40,686 nt of DNA from NCBI GenBank assembly GCA_944368065.1, contig CALVWV010000015.1:1-40686 (forward strand), written 5' to 3'. Made by a program: the position numbers and the translations under genes. Position 1 is the stretch's first letter, and every line of letters starts with the position of its first letter. The notes under the pieces are model-generated. The model made no database searches. It was not told the DNA's origin and saw only the letters and a program-made list of their open reading frames with translations. Origin of the DNA: an uncultured Clostridia bacterium. GTDB taxonomy: Bacteria; Bacillota; Clostridia; Christensenellales; Borkfalkiaceae. This document shows positions 7,614-15,351 of the stretch, in pieces.

Positions 7614-7642
7614 TTGATAATTATGCATTGTGGTGTTATAAT
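7614..7642 (+). promoter_or_regulatory. Promoter of the repeat lipoprotein
   Basis: TTGATA (7614-7619), 17 bases, TATAAT (7637-7642), giving a leader of roughly 75 bases before the AAAGGGAG ribosome binding site. Confidence 0.8.
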
Positions 7643-7724
7643 TTTTTAAACTGCGCGTGCGGAAGCACTTTAAGCGCAAATTGGTTTTTCGTGCGCGCAA
7701 AACTTATGTAAAGGGAGCACGTAT

Positions 7725-10700
7725 ATGCGCAAAAAGTTTTTAATTTTACTTTTTACGGCCGTCGCTACTTTTGCGTCGGCATTTTGTTTGTCTGCCTGTG
7801 CATCGGAACTCGGAACGGTTGATGGCGGACAATCGGGGATTATTTATCCTTCAACGGGTACCGAAGGTAACACTGTCGGAAATGATTCCGACGGGGCTGA
7901 CCAAAGCGGTCCGTCTTCCGATAGCGGGGACGACAGCAACTCAGACAGCTCGGAAGGGGACGGGCAGTCTGCAGACGGTGAGAACAGTTCCGTTGATGAA
8001 GAAACTTCGGAAGAAACGGCGGATGAAACGCAGGATTCAGAGGAATCGGAACACAAGCATAATCTTGCTTACGTTGCCGGCACAAAGCCGGGTTGTACTG
8101 TTGCGGGTAACATAGAATACTGGTACTGCGATAGTTGCGGACGGTATTTTGCAGACAGCGGAGCGGTTGAAGAAATAAGCGGGGAAAGCCTTGCGCTGGC
8201 TGAAACCGGGCATAATTACGAGCAAAAAATTGTGCAGCCTACCTGCACGGAAAGCGGATATACTGAATATGTTTGCAGCAATTGCGGCGATAGCTATATA
8301 GATGAAAATTCTTACGTACAGCCCGCAGGTCACACATTTGGTGAGTGGCAGACAGTAGTCAGCGCAACTTGCGAAAGTGGCGGCGAAGATATCAGATATT
8401 GTACGGAGTGCGACTTTTTCGAATGCCGACAAACCAATGAATTGGGGCACGACTATGTGGCGTTTACCGTAGAGCCGACCTGTACCGAACAGGGATATGT
8501 GAGCTATACCTGCAGTCGGTGCAATGATTCTTATGCAGATACTTCTTCATACACTCCTGTAAAGGGACACAGCTACGGCGAATGGGTGATAACTACAGAA
8601 CCTACGTGCTATGCGGAAGGCGAACGCGTGCGTACGTGCGGCGTATGTCACGTCATGGAAATACAGAAAACTGATAAATTGCCCCATTCATATGCCGAAA
8701 CTATCGTTATGCCGACCTGTACTGAACAGGGGTACACCGAGCACGAATGCGCGGTCTGCGGCGACAGCTACACGGACGGGTTTACTCCCGCATCGGGGCA
8801 TGCATATGCCGAAACTACCATTTTGCCGACCTGTACCGAACAGGGGTATACCGAGTACGAATGCACGGTCTGCGGCGACAGCTACACGGACGGAATAACT
8901 CCCGCATTGGGGCACGATTGCATATATACTACTGTAGAGCCTACGTGTACGGCGGGCGGTTATGATTGGTACTGCTGTGCAAACTGCGGCTACAGCGGCA
9001 TCGTCGAAGGTTCGGAAACGGAAAAGACGCCGCATAATCTCAAAGAACATATACTTGTTGCGGCAAAGTGCGATGCCGATGGCGAAAAGCTTATATATTG
9101 CGCAGACTGCTCCTACAGCATAACTGAAATATTGCCCGCACTCGGGCACGACTATGCGCAGAAAATTGTACCGCCGACATGTACAGGGCAGGGATATACC
9201 GAGCATTTGTGCAGGGTCTGCGGCGAAAGTTATAAGGACAGTTACACGCCCGCGCTCGGGCACGACTATATGGTAACAGTGGTCGAACCCACGTGTACGG
9301 GAAAAGGATTTACGCTCTATCAGTGCACGGTCTGCGGTTATATGTATACCGATGATATAACTGAAGCGGCGGGGCACAGCTACAGAACGGAAGTGACTGA
9401 GCCTACGTGTACGTCGGAAGGATACACCGCATATATCTGCACGGTCTGCGGATATGAATGCCGCGGACAATATACAGCAAAAACCGACCACACATATGTG
9501 GCAAATACAGTAAAACCTACGTGTACGGAGCGCGGATATACCGAATATATGTGCTCTGCATGCGGCGACAGCTATATTGATGAAAATTCGTACACGGATA
9601 CTATTCCGCATTCTTACGAAAAGCATATTGTGAAAGAGGCAACCTGTACGCAGAAAGGCGAGGCGGAATATGTATGTTCGGTCTGCGGCATTTCCTGTTG
9701 CGAGACGATACCTGCGCACGGGCATAGTTACGGCTCATGGGTGGAAGTCGTCGCTGCGACCTGTACTCAAAGCGGCGTAAGGGTGCACTCCTGCATATAT
9801 TGCGGAGTGCAGGAAGGTGAACTTATAAGCGCATTGGGGCATGAATATGCAGCAACTATTATAGAACCCGACTGTGTTAACGGGGGATACACTCAGCATG
9901 AGTGCGTGCACTGCGGCAACGCTTATGCCGATTCTGTTACAGAACCGCTCGGGCACGATTACGGGGAATGGCTTACGCTCAGACCTGCAACCTGTGCAGA
10001 TGAGGGCGAGGAAATAAGGATTTGCGCCGTATGCGGCGCTGAAGAAAGGCGCGTTATTGAAGTGACAGAGCACGAGTATGCTGCCGTTACGGTAGAACCT
10101 ACGTGTACCGAACGCGGTTATACCGAATATATATGCGCTGAGTGCGGCGCAGGTTACATAAGCGGATACGTTTCAGCGCTCGGCCACGATATGGCTGAGG
10201 TCGGCAGCGGTTATCTTGCAAACGGCGCGGAATATACCGATTACAAATGCCTGCGTTGCGGTTATGAGGAAAGGGTTGAAGGCGAAGCGCCTGTTGCAAC
10301 TCAGGGAATTATCTTTACTCTCAGCGCTGACGGCGGGTACTATATTGCAGACGGGCTTGAGGCGGATTGCGCGGAGACGGACATAGTTATCCCTGCAATT
10401 TACGGCGGTTTGCCCGTGCTTGAAATCGGAGAGCGCGCTTTTTCGGACAATCAGGTTATAACGAGCGTGACTCTGCCTTACGGGCTTGAAACTATTTCCG
10501 AAGGCGCTTTCAGCGGTTGTACGTCTTTGCGGAGGGTAAATATACCCGAAACGGTCGTGAATATATGCGCGGAAGCGTTCAGAAACTGCTTTATGCTTGA
10601 AAATGTATATTATGATGCGGTAAACGCTAAAAGTCAGGCGACGGATATATTTACAAATGCGGGAAAGGATAATGGCGGCCTTGTTCTCACTATAGGTTCG

Positions 10701-11048
10701 GCTGCAGAGGTAATTCCCGCCTGCCTTTTCTACAGCATACGCGAGGACAATGCCCCTAAGCTTACGCAGATTGATTTTGCTGAGGCGGACTCCCTTAAAA
10801 GCATAGGCGATTCTGCATTTTACGGCTGCAAATATCTTACGGAAGTGAATATTCCCGAGACGGTTGAAAAGCTCGGCGACTGCGCTTTTGCTTGTTGCGG
10901 CAGCCTTGTTTATGCTTCCGTTCCCTCCAAAGCGGTCGGCTCCGAAAGCGCTTTTATTCTGGTGGATTCAGAGTTTGAACTTGTCGTAAGACAGTCGGGC
11001 TCGGCTGCTTTTCAGCAATCGGTGTTGGCGGATTTTCAGTCTGCTTAA
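7725..11048 (+). CDS. Large surface lipoprotein with ~19 Cys/His repeats and a BspA-like leucine-rich C-terminus
   Basis: 1107 residues. The N-terminus is a lipoprotein signal: charged MRKK, a hydrophobic core and the lipobox LSAC with Cys25 as the lipid anchor. Residues about 27-110 are a Ser/Asp/Glu-rich linker that would hold the protein off the membrane. Residues about 111-860 are tandem ~39-residue units of the form Y-x(6)-PTCT-x2-GYT-x-Y-x-C-x2-CG-x-SY-x(5-12)-GH. The last ~230 residues carry LRR_5/BspA-type repeats (IGERAFSDN, SEGAFSGCTSL, IGDSAFYGC). Both repeat types occur in surface proteins of gut Clostridia and are thought to mediate adhesion or ligand binding. No catalytic domain is seen. 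AAGGGAG precedes ATG 7725, and the gene is monocistronic. The function is not known to me. Confidence 0.87.
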   Translation: MRKKFLILLFTAVATFASAFCLSACASELGTVDGGQSGIIYPSTGTEGNTVGNDSDGADQSGPSSDSGDDSNSDSSEGDGQSADGENSSVDEETSEETADETQDSEESEHKHNLAYVAGTKPGCTVAGNIEYWYCDSCGRYFADSGAVEEISGESLALAETGHNYEQKIVQPTCTESGYTEYVCSNCGDSYIDENSYVQPAGHTFGEWQTVVSATCESGGEDIRYCTECDFFECRQTNELGHDYVAFTVEPTCTEQGYVSYTCSRCNDSYADTSSYTPVKGHSYGEWVITTEPTCYAEGERVRTCGVCHVMEIQKTDKLPHSYAETIVMPTCTEQGYTEHECAVCGDSYTDGFTPASGHAYAETTILPTCTEQGYTEYECTVCGDSYTDGITPALGHDCIYTTVEPTCTAGGYDWYCCANCGYSGIVEGSETEKTPHNLKEHILVAAKCDADGEKLIYCADCSYSITEILPALGHDYAQKIVPPTCTGQGYTEHLCRVCGESYKDSYTPALGHDYMVTVVEPTCTGKGFTLYQCTVCGYMYTDDITEAAGHSYRTEVTEPTCTSEGYTAYICTVCGYECRGQYTAKTDHTYVANTVKPTCTERGYTEYMCSACGDSYIDENSYTDTIPHSYEKHIVKEATCTQKGEAEYVCSVCGISCCETIPAHGHSYGSWVEVVAATCTQSGVRVHSCIYCGVQEGELISALGHEYAATIIEPDCVNGGYTQHECVHCGNAYADSVTEPLGHDYGEWLTLRPATCADEGEEIRICAVCGAEERRVIEVTEHEYAAVTVEPTCTERGYTEYICAECGAGYISGYVSALGHDMAEVGSGYLANGAEYTDYKCLRCGYEERVEGEAPVATQGIIFTLSADGGYYIADGLEADCAETDIVIPAIYGGLPVLEIGERAFSDNQVITSVTLPYGLETISEGAFSGCTSLRRVNIPETVVNICAEAFRNCFMLENVYYDAVNAKSQATDIFTNAGKDNGGLVLTIGSAAEVIPACLFYSIREDNAPKLTQIDFAEADSLKSIGDSAFYGCKYLTEVNIPETVEKLGDCAFACCGSLVYASVPSKAVGSESAFILVDSEFELVVRQSGSAAFQQSVLADFQSA
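8047..10260 (+). repeat. Tandem array of ~19 Cys3-His protein repeats
   Basis: Units of 38-41 codons each present one Cys (PTCT), a CxxC pair 12-14 residues on, and a closing GH[DSTN]. The first unit is degenerate. The last lacks its first Cys. Units alternate loosely between a PTCT..GYT type and an xATC..GE type (FGEW/YGEW starts). Two adjacent units at about 8695-8917 are nearly identical in DNA. Confidence 0.9.
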
Positions 11049-11215
11049 GTCAAACTGAACGTGAAATAATCAGATTGCGTGTTTTGCATTTTTTGATTGC
11101 TTTTTTAAGTTAAAAATGCTTGATTTTTGCCTGAAAAGTGCCAAAAATTACAAAAATCGGAAGCGGATTGCAAATTCCGACAACCTGCATATAAGCTAAT
11201 TTATCAGAATACACC
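11049..11215. other. Non-coding gap after the lipoprotein gene
   Basis: T-rich sequence with no clear stem plus U-run. TCGGAA..TTCCGA near 11158-11180 is a weak stem. No terminator is confidently seen for the lipoprotein gene. Confidence 0.4.
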
Positions 11216-11244
11216 TTGACTTAAGTTCAAAGCGGTTGTATAAT
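11216..11244 (+). promoter_or_regulatory. Sigma-A promoter
   Basis: TTGACT (11216-11221), 17 bases, TATAAT (11239-11244), upstream of the small membrane protein. Confidence 0.88.
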
Positions 11245-11312
11245 CAAAACATAAAGGGCGGGGTCTTGTAATGAAAATAAGGGGATTTCCGCGCCCGTAA
11301 GGAGGATATTTT

Positions 11313-11834
11313 ATGGCAAAAAGAAAAAAGGCAAGCAATAAAATCGGCTTTATTGCTATACTGGTAATTCTGGTTATGCTTGTGCTTGCAATCGTGGGCG
11401 TGTGCATCGACTGGCTCAGCTTCAAGGGCGAGGCTCTCGGTGGAATGATATCCACGAAAACGCAGGGTGTGACTCTCACGGAGTTGTTCGATACGCTTGG
11501 CGAATCAGAAACCGAAACGGGCGGCGCATTCAAAACAATGGCGGCGTTTGCAATACTTACCGTAATACTTGCCGGCGCGACCACAATTCTTGCAGGCATA
11601 TGCAAGGTTCTTGGCTGGAAGCTTTTCAAGTTCCTGCTCGTGGTCGTTGCAATCGTATGCGTTGTCTGCGGTATAGTAAGCGTTATCACCACGTTTACTT
11701 TCTGCGATAAAATCAGTCTTGACGGAGGCTGGTTGGGCAAGGGTACGTATACGCCTTCGTTCGGCGCATGGCTCACCGCGATTGGCGGCGTGCTTGCCGG
11801 CCTCGGCGGTGTATTTGCCGCAGTCAAAAGCTGA
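11313..11834 (+). CDS. Small four-helix membrane protein, unknown function
   Basis: 173 residues with a basic N-terminus (MAKRKKASNK) followed by four predicted membrane segments at about residues 11-32, 75-98, 102-128 and 147-170. One extracytoplasmic loop of about 40 residues lies between the first two helices, and a shorter one lies before the last. There are no catalytic motifs. Its layout (hydrophobic pairs flanked by short Gly/Thr-rich loops) recalls claudin-like or DUF-type four-helix proteins, but I cannot name a family. AAGGAGG lies 9 bases upstream of ATG 11313 and the gene has its own promoter, so it is a real gene transcribed alone. Confidence 0.78.
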   Translation: MAKRKKASNKIGFIAILVILVMLVLAIVGVCIDWLSFKGEALGGMISTKTQGVTLTELFDTLGESETETGGAFKTMAAFAILTVILAGATTILAGICKVLGWKLFKFLLVVVAIVCVVCGIVSVITTFTFCDKISLDGGWLGKGTYTPSFGAWLTAIGGVLAGLGGVFAAVKS

Positions 11835-11860
11835 AAAATTTAATATGGCGAATATATGAA

Positions 11861-11897
11861 ATACAGCCGCCGCGCTTTTTAAGCGCGGCGGCTGTAT
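11861..11897 (+). terminator. Strong hairpin, probable terminator
   Basis: ATACAGCCGCCGCGCTT pairs perfectly with its complement (11861-11897). The tail TCTCTATA is U-poor, so termination may be inefficient. Confidence 0.55.
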
Positions 11898-11967
11898 TCT
11901 CTATAAATAGTGTTCCTTTATGTTTTATGTGTAAGAAATAATTTTTTTAATTTTTTTCTTCAAACGG

Positions 11968-11996
11968 TTGACAAATACATAATATGATATTATCAT
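11968..11996 (+). promoter_or_regulatory. Promoter of the metal-efflux operon
   Basis: TTGACA (11968-11973), 17 bases, TATCAT (11991-11996). The -10 runs straight into the palindromic operator, so repressor binding would block polymerase. Confidence 0.82.
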
Positions 11997-12014
11997 ATGA
12001 ATAAACATTCATAT
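11995..12014 (+). promoter_or_regulatory. ArsR/SmtB-type operator palindrome
   Basis: ATATGAAT-AAAC-ATTCATAT is a perfect 8-4-8 inverted repeat. It contains the TGAA..TTCA core seen in SmtB/CzrA-family operators. It sits between the -10 and the ribosome binding site of the repressor gene, the usual place for autoregulation. Confidence 0.8.
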
Positions 12015-12030
12015 AAAGGAGCGCAAAAAT

Positions 12031-12384
12031 ATGAAAGAAGCGTGTCTTACGCCGAAAGAGCATGAAGATACTGTAATGGCAGCGCTTGCCGCCATGCCTT
12101 CAGACGACGCGATTTCGGTAATGGCAGCGAGGTTCAAGGCGATAAGCGAACCTTCCCGCCTTAAAATACTGCTTGCTCTTTCCGAGGGAGAGCTCTGCGT
12201 GGAGCACATATCAAAGGCGGTGGGAGGCAATCAGAGCGCCGTTTCCCATCAGCTTAAAACGCTTAAGGATAACAGAATAATAAAGAGCCGCCGCGCGGGT
12301 AAAAATATTCTTTACTCGGTGGAGGACGACCACATAATGACTATGATAAAGGTAGCAAAGGAGCATCTGCACTGCGATGAATAA
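12031..12384 (+). CDS. ArsR/SmtB-family metal-sensing repressor
   Basis: 117-residue winged-helix repressor. The DNA-reading helix is in GGNQSAVSHQLKTLKDN, preceded by the family's SEPSRLKILLALSEGELCVEHI. The last helix carries D-x-H-x10-H-x2-C (DDHIMTMIKVAKEHLHC). This matches the alpha-5 zinc site of CzrA/SmtB (D-x-H-x10-H-x2-H/E) with Cys in the last position. The alpha-3 ELCVEH has one Cys only, not the CadC-type Cys pair. I infer a zinc/cobalt or zinc/cadmium sensor that releases the operator when metal binds. Its stop overlaps the ATPase start by 8 bases, so the two are co-translated. AAAGGAG precedes ATG 12031. Confidence 0.93.
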   Translation: MKEACLTPKEHEDTVMAALAAMPSDDAISVMAARFKAISEPSRLKILLALSEGELCVEHISKAVGGNQSAVSHQLKTLKDNRIIKSRRAGKNILYSVEDDHIMTMIKVAKEHLHCDE

Positions 12385-15112
12385 AATTCTGAAGCTCGAA
12401 GGACTGGACTGCGCGTCATGTGCTTCGGAGCTTGAAGAGCTTATAAATAAGGTCGGCGGAGTAAAAAATGCGTCTGTCGATTTTATCGCGCAGAAAGCAA
12501 GGTTTGAGTGCGGGGACGATGAGGCTTTCTCTGAAGTTGTGAAGATATGCAACTCGTTCGAGGATGTAAAAGTAGTAGGCGATGAAAGCCCGCGCGAAAG
12601 TAAAGCTAATGGCTGCGGCTGTGAGGGCAAGCACGAACACGGCCACGAATCCTGCGGCTGTGAGGGTAAGCACGAACACGGTCACGAATCCTGCGGCTGT
12701 GAACATAAGCACGGCCACGAATCCTGCAACCGCGTGCAGGGCGCAGAGAAAACTTATGTTGGCGGCGGTGCGAATAAAAAAAATTGCGCAATGTCGAGGG
12801 AAATACTTCTTGAAGGGCTGGACTGCGCTTCCTGCGCAGCGGAACTCGAAGAGCTCATAAACGGCGTCAGCGGAGTAAGCGGCGCGTCTGTCGATTTTAT
12901 AGCCCAGAAGGTGCGCCTTGAGTGCGAAGGGGAAGACGTTTTCGCCGAAGTGGTCAGGGTTTGCAATTCGTTTGAAGAAGTAAAGGTCGTTCAGCCTTCG
13001 CCCGCACCTCAGACGGATTCGGACAAAAGAAAGATAAAGATAAAAGGTCTTTGCTGCGCGAACTGCGGCAGGGAACTTGAAGAGATACTCAATAAGATAG
13101 AAGGCGTCGACGCGGCAGTCGATTTTATGAACATGACAATAAGCCTCAGCGCGGAAAGCGAGGCGGCTTATGAAAAGGCCGTGTACGAAATAACTCATTT
13201 CGAAGACGTAAAAATAGTCGAAGACAGTTCAAAGCCCAAGGCAAAAAGTCTGCTAAGGCAGCACTTAAAGGAAATAGTTCTGATAATAATTTCCGTAGTC
13301 TGCTTCATACCGGCGCTTGTCCTCAACCTTGCGGGCGGCAAAGTCGGCGAAATAATTTCCTATCCGCTTTTTGCTATATCTTACTTTTCGGTAGGCTGGG
13401 AAGTGCTCGTCAACACTGCCAAAAATATATCCAAGGGTCGCATATTTGACGAAAACTTTCTTATGACGCTTGCCTCCGTTGCGGCGATAGTGCTCGGCAT
13501 AGTATCGGGCGACGGCATATACGAAGGCGTTGCGGTAATGCTTCTGTACCAGACAGGCGAACTTCTGCAGTCCATAGCTGTCGGTTCTTCGCGCAACTCC
13601 ATAACAAAGCTTATGGATCTTAAAAGCGATACCGCTACCCTTATAAAGGACGGAAAACATATTACGGTTAAGCCCGAACAGCTTGAAGTGGGCGACATAA
13701 TCCTGATAAAGGCGGGCGAAAAAGTGCCCGCGGACGGCGTTATAGTAAAGGGTGAAAGCGCGCTTGATATGCGCTCGCTGAACGGCGAATCGCTGCCCAT
13801 GGACGTAAAAGAGGGGCAGGAGATTTTATCCGGCGCAATCAACATCTCCAAAGTAATAGAAGTGAAGGTTGTGCGCCGCTACTCCGATTCTGCCGTAGCC
13901 AAAATACTCGACCTCGTGGAAAACTCCACGGCTAAAAAGGCCGCGCCCGAAAAGTTCATAACCAAATTCGCAAAGTACTATACCCCTGCGGTATGCGCGG
14001 CCGCGCTCGTAGTGGCGGCGCTCGTTCCCACGATAATATGCGCAGTTGCAGGCGCATTTGCCTGGGCTACTTACTCGGAATGGATTTCCAGAGCGCTTTC
14101 CTTCCTGGTAATTTCCTGCCCGTGCGCGCTTGTAATATCCGTGCCCCTTTCTTATTTCGGCGGCATAGGTCAGTGCGCAAAATTCGGCATACTCGTAAAG
14201 GGTTCGACCTGTCTGGACGAACTTGCGCTTGCAACCGTGGCGGCGTTCGATAAGACGGGAACTATTACCGAAGGTTCGTTCAAAGTAATTTCAGCCGATT
14301 CCGAAGACGTTGTAAAACTTGCCGCGGCGGCGGAAAAATATTCGTCCCACCCCATAGCAGTGGCGTTTTCCGACGTGGATACAGGGTATGTTGCGGCTAA
14401 TGCCGAAGAGGTTGCGGGCCGCGGCGTCAGGTGCGAAATAGATGGCAGAATTCTTCTTTGCGGCAACGCGAGAATGATGAATGAAAACGGCATAAAATTT
14501 ACCGAAAAACAGAGCGTTTACACCGTCATATATGTCGCATTGGACGGCACATATGCGGGAAGCATAGAGATTGGCGACGGAGTTAAGCAGGGGGCAAAGG
14601 AGGCGATAGCCGACCTCAAGGCTCAGGGCGTTGCGTACTGCACTATGCTCACCGGCGATAACCCCGCCCGCGCCGAAGTCGTGGCGAAGGAAGTAGGGCT
14701 TGACGCTTACAATGCCGGTCTTCTGCCCGACGGAAAACTTGAAATTGCTGAACAGCTCAAAGAAAAGGGTAAGCTCATATACGTGGGCGACGGAATAAAC
14801 GACGCACCCGTAATGGCGGCGGCGGACTGCGCCGTTTCCATGGGCAAGGTTGGTTCGGATGCGGCTATAGAAGCGAGCGACGTCGTGCTCGTCACCGACA
14901 ATTTGGAGCTCCTTCCTAAGGGCAAAAAGATTGCAAAAGGTACGCGCAGAATTGTATTCCAGAACATCATAGGTTCGCTTTTCATAAAGCTTGCCGTAAT
15001 GGTGCTCGGCGTGACAGTGCAGGGCTTCCCGCTCATACTCGCCGTTGCGGCGGACGTCGGCGTAATGCTCATAGCCGTGCTCAACGCCATGCGCACTAAA
15101 CTTATAAAGTAG
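12377..15112 (+). CDS. P1B-type heavy-metal efflux ATPase (Zn/Cd/Pb, ZntA/CadA-like)
   Basis: 911 residues. Three N-terminal metal-binding HMA domains have DCASC (about 11-15), DCASC (about 148-152) and CCANC (about 222-226). A Cys/His-rich triple repeat lies between the first two. After that come the transmembrane core with the SCPCAL transport site and the A-domain loop NGES. The P-domain has DKTGT (phosphorylated Asp) and GDGINDAP; the N-domain has SSHPIA. CPC plus the SmtB-type partner points to divalent soft metals rather than copper. The first and second HMA domains are very similar to each other, suggesting internal duplication. The A-domain has Asn where most relatives have Thr (TGES); the catalytic Glu is kept. 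It is expressed with the repressor from the metal-controlled promoter and ends at two strong hairpins. Confidence 0.95.
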   Translation: MNKILKLEGLDCASCASELEELINKVGGVKNASVDFIAQKARFECGDDEAFSEVVKICNSFEDVKVVGDESPRESKANGCGCEGKHEHGHESCGCEGKHEHGHESCGCEHKHGHESCNRVQGAEKTYVGGGANKKNCAMSREILLEGLDCASCAAELEELINGVSGVSGASVDFIAQKVRLECEGEDVFAEVVRVCNSFEEVKVVQPSPAPQTDSDKRKIKIKGLCCANCGRELEEILNKIEGVDAAVDFMNMTISLSAESEAAYEKAVYEITHFEDVKIVEDSSKPKAKSLLRQHLKEIVLIIISVVCFIPALVLNLAGGKVGEIISYPLFAISYFSVGWEVLVNTAKNISKGRIFDENFLMTLASVAAIVLGIVSGDGIYEGVAVMLLYQTGELLQSIAVGSSRNSITKLMDLKSDTATLIKDGKHITVKPEQLEVGDIILIKAGEKVPADGVIVKGESALDMRSLNGESLPMDVKEGQEILSGAINISKVIEVKVVRRYSDSAVAKILDLVENSTAKKAAPEKFITKFAKYYTPAVCAAALVVAALVPTIICAVAGAFAWATYSEWISRALSFLVISCPCALVISVPLSYFGGIGQCAKFGILVKGSTCLDELALATVAAFDKTGTITEGSFKVISADSEDVVKLAAAAEKYSSHPIAVAFSDVDTGYVAANAEEVAGRGVRCEIDGRILLCGNARMMNENGIKFTEKQSVYTVIYVALDGTYAGSIEIGDGVKQGAKEAIADLKAQGVAYCTMLTGDNPARAEVVAKEVGLDAYNAGLLPDGKLEIAEQLKEKGKLIYVGDGINDAPVMAAADCAVSMGKVGSDAAIEASDVVLVTDNLELLPKGKKIAKGTRRIVFQNIIGSLFIKLAVMVLGVTVQGFPLILAVAADVGVMLIAVLNAMRTKLIK
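12617..12727 (+). repeat. Tandem repeat encoding a Cys/His metal-binding linker
   Basis: Two 39-bp units (12617-12655 and 12656-12694) differ at only two bases, and a third shortened 33-bp unit follows (12695-12727). Each encodes GC-E-x-KH-(EH)-GHESC. The array gives about six Cys and eight His in 37 residues. Confidence 0.95.
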
Positions 15113-15118
15113 CGATAT

Positions 15119-15144
15119 GCCCGCGCCGCCGTTGCGGCGCGGGC
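15119..15144 (+). terminator. First hairpin after the ATPase gene
   Basis: GCCCGCGCCGC pairs with GCGGCGCGGGC six bases past the stop. It has no U-run; it may protect the mRNA end or back up the next hairpin. Confidence 0.5.
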
Positions 15145-15149
15145 TTTGA

Positions 15150-15194
15150 AACAGGGCGGAGCGCGCAATTTATGTGCGCTCCGCCCTGTTTTTT
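15150..15194 (+). terminator. Intrinsic terminator of the metal-efflux operon
   Basis: AACAGGGCGGAGCGC pairs with GCGCTCCGCCCTGTT (15150-15190), ending in TTTTTT. Confidence 0.9.
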
Positions 15195-15235
15195 ACCTTC
15201 TTTAACAAAAATATTGCGTTTCTTGCAAAAAAAGA

Positions 15236-15265
15236 TTGCACTTAGCGGCTGTAATGTAGTAAAAT
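15236..15265 (+). promoter_or_regulatory. Candidate secA promoter
   Basis: TTGCAC (15236-15241), 18 bases, TAAAAT (15260-15265), upstream of an ~80-nt leader. Both hexamers are imperfect. Confidence 0.5.
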
Positions 15266-15351
15266 ATTAAGCGGATTATAACGCCACGCGTATCGTGCGC
15301 GCGGCAGACCGGTTTTCCGCATAAGATTTCTTTAACGGTTAAGGAGTTTAA

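Noticed and set aside
8688-9725. 345-codon minus-strand ORF opposite the Cys-repeat lipoprotein
   Set aside because: It is a shadow of the repeat array; its apparent repeats follow from the repeats on the coding strand.
8047-10260. Regular repeats as a CRISPR array
   Set aside because: The repeats lie in one open reading frame with codon-level variation and no constant repeat/unique spacer pattern.
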